Below, piece by piece: positions 60,081-64,000 of a DNA stretch of 64,000 bases. The notes beneath the pieces were generated by a model. That model was not told the DNA's origin. It searched no databases and was given only the letters and a program-made list of their open reading frames with translations. The stretch is from Xanthomonas phaseoli pv. phaseoli. GTDB taxonomy: Bacteria > Pseudomonadota > Gammaproteobacteria > Xanthomonadales > Xanthomonadaceae. Numbering within the stretch: position 1 is the stretch's first letter; each line of letters begins with the position of its first letter. Position numbers and translations under genes: made by a program. The stretch is from positions 3,038,001-3,102,000 of the forward strand of contig CP094243.1 of the NCBI GenBank assembly GCA_022749655.1. Direction: 5' to 3'.

Positions 60081-61094
60081 ATGAGCGTCAGTGATCTGCT
60101 TTCCCAAGACGAGATCGATGCCCTGTTGCATGGCGTGGATTCGGGCGCGGTCAACACCGAGCCGGAGCCGCTGCCCGGCGAGGCGCGCCAATACGATCTG
60201 TCCAGCCAGGACCGCATCATCCGTGGGCGCATGCCGACCCTGGAGATGGTCAACGAGCGCTTCGCGCGGCTGTGGCGCATCGGCCTGTTCAACCTGATCC
60301 GGCGCTCGGCCGACCTGTCGGTGCGCGGCATCGACCTGGTCAAGTTCAACGAGTACATGCACTCGCTGTATGTGCCGACCAACCTCAACCTGATCCGTTT
60401 CAAGCCGCTGCGCGGCACCGGCCTGATCGTGTTCGAACCGACCCTGGTGTTCACCGTGGTGGACAACTTCTTCGGTGGCGACGGCCGCTTCCACACCCGC
60501 ATCGAAGGCCGCGAATTCACCGCCACCGAGATGCGCGTGATCCAGCTGATGCTCAAGCAGACCTTCGCCGACCTGAAGGAAGCCTGGGCACCGGTGATGG
60601 ACGTGGACTTCGAGTACATCAACTCGGAGATCAACCCGCACTTCGCCAACATCGTCACCCCGCGCGAGTACGTGGTGGTGTGCCGGTTCCATGTAGAGCT
60701 GGAAGGCGGCGGCGGCGAGATCCACATCACCCTGCCGTATTCGATGCTGGAGCCGATCCGCGAACTGCTCGATGCCGGCATCCAGAGCGACCGCAACGAC
60801 CGCGACGACTCCTGGAACGTGATGCTGCGCGAGCAGCTGGATACCGCCGAGGTCACCCTCTCCAGTGTGCTGGCCAGCAAGCGCATGAGCCTGCGCCAGC
60901 TCACCGGGTTGAAGGTCGGCGACATCCTGCCGATCGACCTGCCCGCCCAGGTGCCGCTGTGCGTGGAAGACATCCCGTTGTTCACCGGCGAATTCGGCGT
61001 TTCCAATGGCAACAACGCCGTCAAGATCACCGCCGTACGCCCGCCCGGCGTGCAAGCCCCACGCGCCGTTCCCTCCCAGGACTCCAGCACATGA
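60081..61094 (+). CDS. fliM: flagellar motor switch protein FliM
   Basis: A 337-aa C-ring protein that binds phospho-CheY. The N-terminal LLSQDEIDALLHGVD is the CheY-P-binding peptide. The CheC-like middle domain has GRMPTLEMVNERFARLWR and TLVFTVVDNFFGGDGRF, and the C-terminal SpoA-like domain has GLKVGDILPIDLP. It ends overlapping the fliN ATG. Confidence 0.96.
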   Translation: MSVSDLLSQDEIDALLHGVDSGAVNTEPEPLPGEARQYDLSSQDRIIRGRMPTLEMVNERFARLWRIGLFNLIRRSADLSVRGIDLVKFNEYMHSLYVPTNLNLIRFKPLRGTGLIVFEPTLVFTVVDNFFGGDGRFHTRIEGREFTATEMRVIQLMLKQTFADLKEAWAPVMDVDFEYINSEINPHFANIVTPREYVVVCRFHVELEGGGGEIHITLPYSMLEPIRELLDAGIQSDRNDRDDSWNVMLREQLDTAEVTLSSVLASKRMSLRQLTGLKVGDILPIDLPAQVPLCVEDIPLFTGEFGVSNGNNAVKITAVRPPGVQAPRAVPSQDSST

Positions 61095-61430
61095 TCAACT
61101 CCGACATCCTCGACGCCTCGCCTGCCACCTTCGACAGCCTGCAGGCCGAGCAGGACCAGAACCCTGCCGACCTCAACCTGGACGTGATCCTCGACGTACC
61201 GGTGACCCTGTCGCTGGAAGTGGGCCGCGCCCGCATTCCGATCCGTAACCTACTGCAGCTCAACCAGGGCTCGGTGGTGGAACTGGAACGCGGCGCTGGC
61301 GAACCGCTGGACGTCTACGTCAACGGCACCCTGATCGCGCACGGCGAAGTGGTGGTCATCAACGACCGCTTCGGCATTCGCCTGACCGACGTGGTCAGCC
61401 CCAGCGAACGGATCCGGAGGGCTGCGGTGA
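61091..61430 (+). pseudogene. fliN: flagellar motor switch protein FliN, frame runs into fliO
   Basis: A C-ring protein of about 112 aa. The SpoA domain reads LDVILDVPVTLSLEVGRARI, RNLLQLNQGSVVELERGAGE and LIAHGEVVVINDRFGIRLTDVV, then PSERIRR. The family normally stops right after SERIRRL(R). Here GGG at 61419-61421 instead of GG puts the sequence in the fliO frame, so FliN and FliO read as one 248-aa protein. Removing one G gives IRRLR-stop with a GTGA overlap to fliO. I treat the fusion as an indel artefact. Confidence 0.85.
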
Positions 61431-61834
61431 TCGGCCTGCTGGCCGCTGCCGCGCCGGTCGCGGCCAAGGCGACCCAGGTCGGCGCGCAGGCGCCGTCCTC
61501 GCCCAGCCTGTTTGGCGCAGTCTTTGCATTGCTGTTGGTGCTCGCGCTGATCGTCGGCCTGGGCTGGTTGCTCAAGCGCATGCCCGGCAGCGGATTCCGC
61601 AGCACCGAGGGCCTGCGTGTGGTGACCAGCCTGGCAGTCGGTGCCAAGGAACGTGTGGTGGTGGTGGAGGTGAACGGCCAGCAGTTGTTGCTGGGCGTCA
61701 CCGCCGGCGGCATCAGCACCCTGCACACCCTGCCAGAACCGCTGCCGCCCGCGCCCGCACCCACCCTGCCTACGTTCAAGCAACTTCCCAATTTCGCCCA
61801 GCTGCTTGCCCAGAAGCTGCGCAAGGACCCGTGA
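61427..61834 (+). CDS. fliO: flagellar biosynthesis protein FliO
   Basis: A protein of about 135 aa that helps assemble the FliP export-gate ring. It has one membrane segment (LFGAVFALLLVLALIVGLGWLL, about 26-47) followed by LKRMPGSGF, LRVVTSLAVGAKERVVVVEV and QQLLLGVTAGGISTLHTL, the FliO/FliZ core. The natural start is probably GTG 61427, overlapping the fliN stop. In this sequence the frame is continuous with fliN. It ends 1 bp before fliP. Confidence 0.85.
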   Translation: MIGLLAAAAPVAAKATQVGAQAPSSPSLFGAVFALLLVLALIVGLGWLLKRMPGSGFRSTEGLRVVTSLAVGAKERVVVVEVNGQQLLLGVTAGGISTLHTLPEPLPPAPAPTLPTFKQLPNFAQLLAQKLRKDP

Positions 61835-61835
61835 C

Positions 61836-62680
61836 ATGTTGAGCCGTTGGAATCGTTGGGGGCGCAGTGTGCGCCTGGTGCTGATCCTGCTGGTGATGAG
61901 TTGCCCGCTGCTGGCCGCGGCCAGCCCGGCCGCGCTGCCGGCAATGGCGCAGGCCGCGGCACCAGCGGCGACCCCTGCCGCGGTGCCGGCCGGTTCCAAC
62001 CAGTTGCCGTCGCTGCCGAACGTGAGCGTGGGCCGCATCGGCGACCAGCCGGTGAGCCTGCCGCTGCAGACCTTGCTGCTGATGACGGCGATCACCCTGC
62101 TGCCGTCGATGCTGCTGGTGCTGACCGCCTTCACCCGCATCACCATCGTGCTGGGCCTGCTGCGCCAGGCGCTGGGTACCGGCCAGACCCCGTCCAATCA
62201 GGTGCTGCTGGGCCTGGCGATGTTCCTGACCGCGCTGGTGATGATGCCGGTGTGGCAAAAATGTGGGGCGCCGGCCTGCAGCCCTACCTCAATAACCAGA
62301 TCGATTTCTCCACTGCCTGGACGCTCACCACGCAGCCGCTGCGCGCTTTCATGCTGGCGCAGATCCGCGAGACCGACCTGATGACCTTCGCCGGCATGGC
62401 CGGCGACGGCAAGTACGCCGGCCCGGACGCGGTACCGTTCCCGGTGCTGGTGGCCTCGTTCGTGACCAGCGAGCTGAAGACCGCCTTCGAAATCGGTTTC
62501 CTGATCTTCATCCCGTTCGTGATCATCGACCTGGTGGTGGCCAGCGTGCTGATGTCGATGGGCATGATGATGCTGTCGCCGATGCTGATCTCGGCACCGT
62601 TCAAGATTTTGCTGTTCATCCTGGTGGATGGGTGGGTGCTGGTGGTGGGGACGCTGGCTGCCAGCTTCAATGCGTCGTAG
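61836..62680 (+). pseudogene. fliP: flagellar export gate protein FliP, frame broken once
   Basis: The reconstructed protein is about 281 aa with an N-terminal signal-like segment, then [62 protein letters not shown] and [25 protein letters not shown]. The end is [23 protein letters not shown]. The frame breaks at 62257-62261: five As where six would give VWQKMWGAG. It lies 1 bp after fliO, but fliQ is 945 bp away instead of adjacent. Confidence 0.9.
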
Positions 62681-62790
62681 GTGTGGGGGCGCGTTGCGCG
62701 CGGTAGCGCTTGCCGGCTAGTGGAGTGTGTTTTGTTGGAAGCCGCCACACAGCACAGCTGTAGTACTCAAGCGCTTGCAGCCCCGTGCTT

Positions 62791-62845
62791 GGTTCTAGCT
62801 TTTAGGTTCTAGCTTTTAGGTTCGTGCTTCTAGGTTCTTGCTTCT
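62791..62845. repeat. four-copy 14-bp tandem repeat
   Basis: Two identical GGTTCTAGCTTTTA units are followed by two diverged ones (GGTTCGTGCTTCTA and GGTTCTTGCTTCT). It lies just before the large inverted repeat in the fliP-fliQ gap. Confidence 0.8.
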
Positions 62846-62847
62846 CC

Positions 62848-63370
62848 GGGCCCCCATACCGCAGCGGCAGGCCATCCGGGTCAAACCCCGCAGGGGCGGC
62901 GCGCATGGATGCGCGACGTTTTTCAAAGGGACATGGACGTCCCTTTGAAAAATTCCCGGATGGCATGCGGACCTGAGCGCGTAGCGCGGAAGGCGCGAGG
63001 ACGGGGTGTGCTTTCTTTTGGTTACTTTTCTTTGCACAAGCAAAGAAAAGTGACTCGCGCCCACAGGGCGTGAAAGCCCCTTACTTGACGTTGCGCCCAT
63101 AAAAACGGAGACATAAGCTTAAACACAAGCAAGTGCAGAGCTTTCGTCCCCCTTCGGGGGCGAGTCACTTTCTTTGCTTGTGCAAAGAAAGTAACCAAAG
63201 AAACACACCCCCGTCCTCGCGCCCCTACGCGCCAAGGCGCTACGGGTACGCAGTCCACGTGGGAATTTTTCTAAGGGACATCCATGTCCCTTAGAAAAAC
63301 GTCGCGCATCCATGCGCGCCGCCCCTTCGGGGTTTGACCCACGTGGCCTGCCGCTGCGGTATGGGGCCCG
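62848..63370. repeat. large inverted repeat (two ~210-bp arms) between fliP and fliQ
   Basis: Arm 62848-63057 and arm 63161-63370 are imperfect reverse complements: outer ends CGGGCCCCCATACCGCAGCG and CGCTGCGGTATGGGGCCCG, inner ends AGTGACTCG and CGAGTCACT. Each arm holds two internal hairpins, TTTTTCAAAGGGAC/GTCCCTTTGAAAAA (62919-62952) or its partner form (63266-63299), and ACTTTTCTTTGC/GCAAAGAAAAGT (63024-63051) or its partner (63167-63192). The 103-bp centre is not repeated. Open frames here are low-complexity; I see no gene. Confidence 0.85.
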
Positions 63371-63411
63371 AAAAGCCGACAGCAAAGCACCAGCAAACCA
63401 GAGCAAGAGCA

Positions 63412-63503
<92 letters not shown>

Positions 63504-63596
63504 ACGGCCAATCGCGAGGATGAAACCGACCTCCTCCTCACCAAACCGCCAGCCAGGTCGCAAATCCCGACTCCCAATCCCCAATCCCCGCCCCTT

Positions 63597-63611
63597 TGGC
63601 ACCCCACTTGC
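63597..63611 (+). promoter_or_regulatory. sigma-54 promoter of fliQ
   Basis: TGGCAC-CCCAC-TTGC: perfect -24 and -12 elements, only 14 bp before the fliQ ATG. It gives fliQ and fliR their own promoter downstream of the repeat-rich gap. Confidence 0.82.
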
Positions 63612-63624
63612 ATCAGCACCTCCC

Positions 63625-63894
63625 ATGAGCCCTGAAATCGCCCTGACTGAATTGCGTGGTGGCCTGGTCACCGTCCTGTGGATCGCCGGGCCGATGTTGC
63701 TGGCCGTGCTGGTGGTCGGCGTGGTGATTGGCGTGGTGCAAGCCGCCACCCAGTTGAACGAACCGACCATCGCCTTCGTGGCCAAGGCGGTCGCGCTGAC
63801 GGCCACGCTGTTTGCCACCGGCAGCATGCTGCTGGGGCATCTGGTGGAGTTCACCATTGCGCTGTTCCAGCGCATTCCGCATCTGATCGGCTAG
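63625..63894 (+). CDS. fliQ: flagellar export gate protein FliQ
   Basis: An 89-aa protein with two membrane helices (LWIAGPMLLAVLVVGVVIGVV in outline, and AVALTATLFATGSMLLGHLV). The FliQ signature QAATQLNEPTIAFVAKAVAL is present. ATG 63625 gives the normal length; the in-frame extension upstream is microsatellite sequence. No Shine-Dalgarno is visible, and the predicted transcript starts very close to the ATG. Confidence 0.94.
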   Translation: MSPEIALTELRGGLVTVLWIAGPMLLAVLVVGVVIGVVQAATQLNEPTIAFVAKAVALTATLFATGSMLLGHLVEFTIALFQRIPHLIG

Positions 63895-63907
63895 CGGGCC
63901 GGACCGG

Positions 63908-64000
63908 ATGGATTCCGCCACCCAGATGGTGATCGATGGCCAGCGCGCGTTCGCGATGGTCGGGGCGATCATGTGGACCATGCTGCGCACCGGTGCGTTG
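63908..64000 (+). CDS. fliR: flagellar export gate protein FliR (N-terminus, partial)
   Basis: The first 31 codons of the gene after fliQ: MDSATQMVIDGQRAFAMVGA then IMWTMLRTGAL, the start of the first membrane segment. Position and sequence fit FliR. It is cut by the window end. Confidence 0.85.
   Translation, partial: MDSATQMVIDGQRAFAMVGAIMWTMLRTGAL

Noticed and set aside
61091..61834. A genuine FliN-FliO fusion protein.
   Set aside because: One G less restores the canonical FliN end and GTGA overlap, and similar one-base indels occur throughout the window.
62880..63330. Open frames within the large inverted repeat encoding basic peptides such as MDARRFSKGHG.
   Set aside because: They arise from the repeat itself, occur in both arms and have no start signals.

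Overview
The window is a chromosomal segment of a Xanthomonas-like gammaproteobacterium. The evidence is its high GC content, the single large flagellar locus carrying a second rpoN copy next to vemR and fleQ, the ravR-type c-di-GMP genes beside flgA/flgM/flgN, the IS5 and IS407-type insertion sequences, and intergenic repeats typical of that genus. I do not assign a species.

Layout. 1-10,000: the end of a chemotaxis-type gene, about 1 kb with no recognisable gene, and then four signalling genes (a PAS-GGDEF-EAL protein, a PAS histidine kinase, a GGDEF-EAL-REC protein and a second PAS histidine kinase). 9,900-12,620: flgN, flgM and flgA on the minus strand, and cheV on the plus strand. 12,935-24,269: rod, hook and hook-filament junction genes flgBCDEF and flgGHIJKL, each block with its own sigma-54 promoter. 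24,467-25,628: an intact IS5-family element sitting against the fliC promoter. 25,750-29,976: fliC, fliD, fliS, a fliT-like gene and a PilZ-like gene. 30,045-34,171: regulators, namely a LuxR-type response regulator, rpoN2, vemR and fleQ. 34,289-44,307: a flagellin-modification island of aminotransferase, acyl carrier protein, KAS III, reductase, two beta-helix acyltransferases, a Rieske oxygenase, FkbM methyltransferases, a WavE-like protein and a KdsB-like protein. 44,500-48,500: a scrambled accessory patch with a glycosyltransferase remnant and a phage-tail-like gene split by an IS5 copy that is itself split by an IS3-family element. 48,551-52,075: a giant three-domain glycosyltransferase. 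52,505-64,000: fliEFGHIJK, fliLMNOP, a 945-bp repeat-rich gap, fliQ and the start of fliR.

How it works together. RpoN2 and FleQ are expected to drive the sigma-54 promoters found before flgB, flgG, fliD, the modification island, fliE, fliL and fliQ. Sigma-28 (FliA)-type promoters lie before flgM, cheV, fliC and fliS. The flagellin island looks able to build an acylated amino sugar and attach it to filament protein. The c-di-GMP proteins and VemR link motility to virulence signalling.

Caveat. At least twelve otherwise well-conserved coding sequences are broken by one-base indels (fifteen indels in all), mostly in short homopolymers and mostly deletions. Most of these are more likely residual sequencing errors than real pseudogenes. 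I annotate each whole locus and give the break position.
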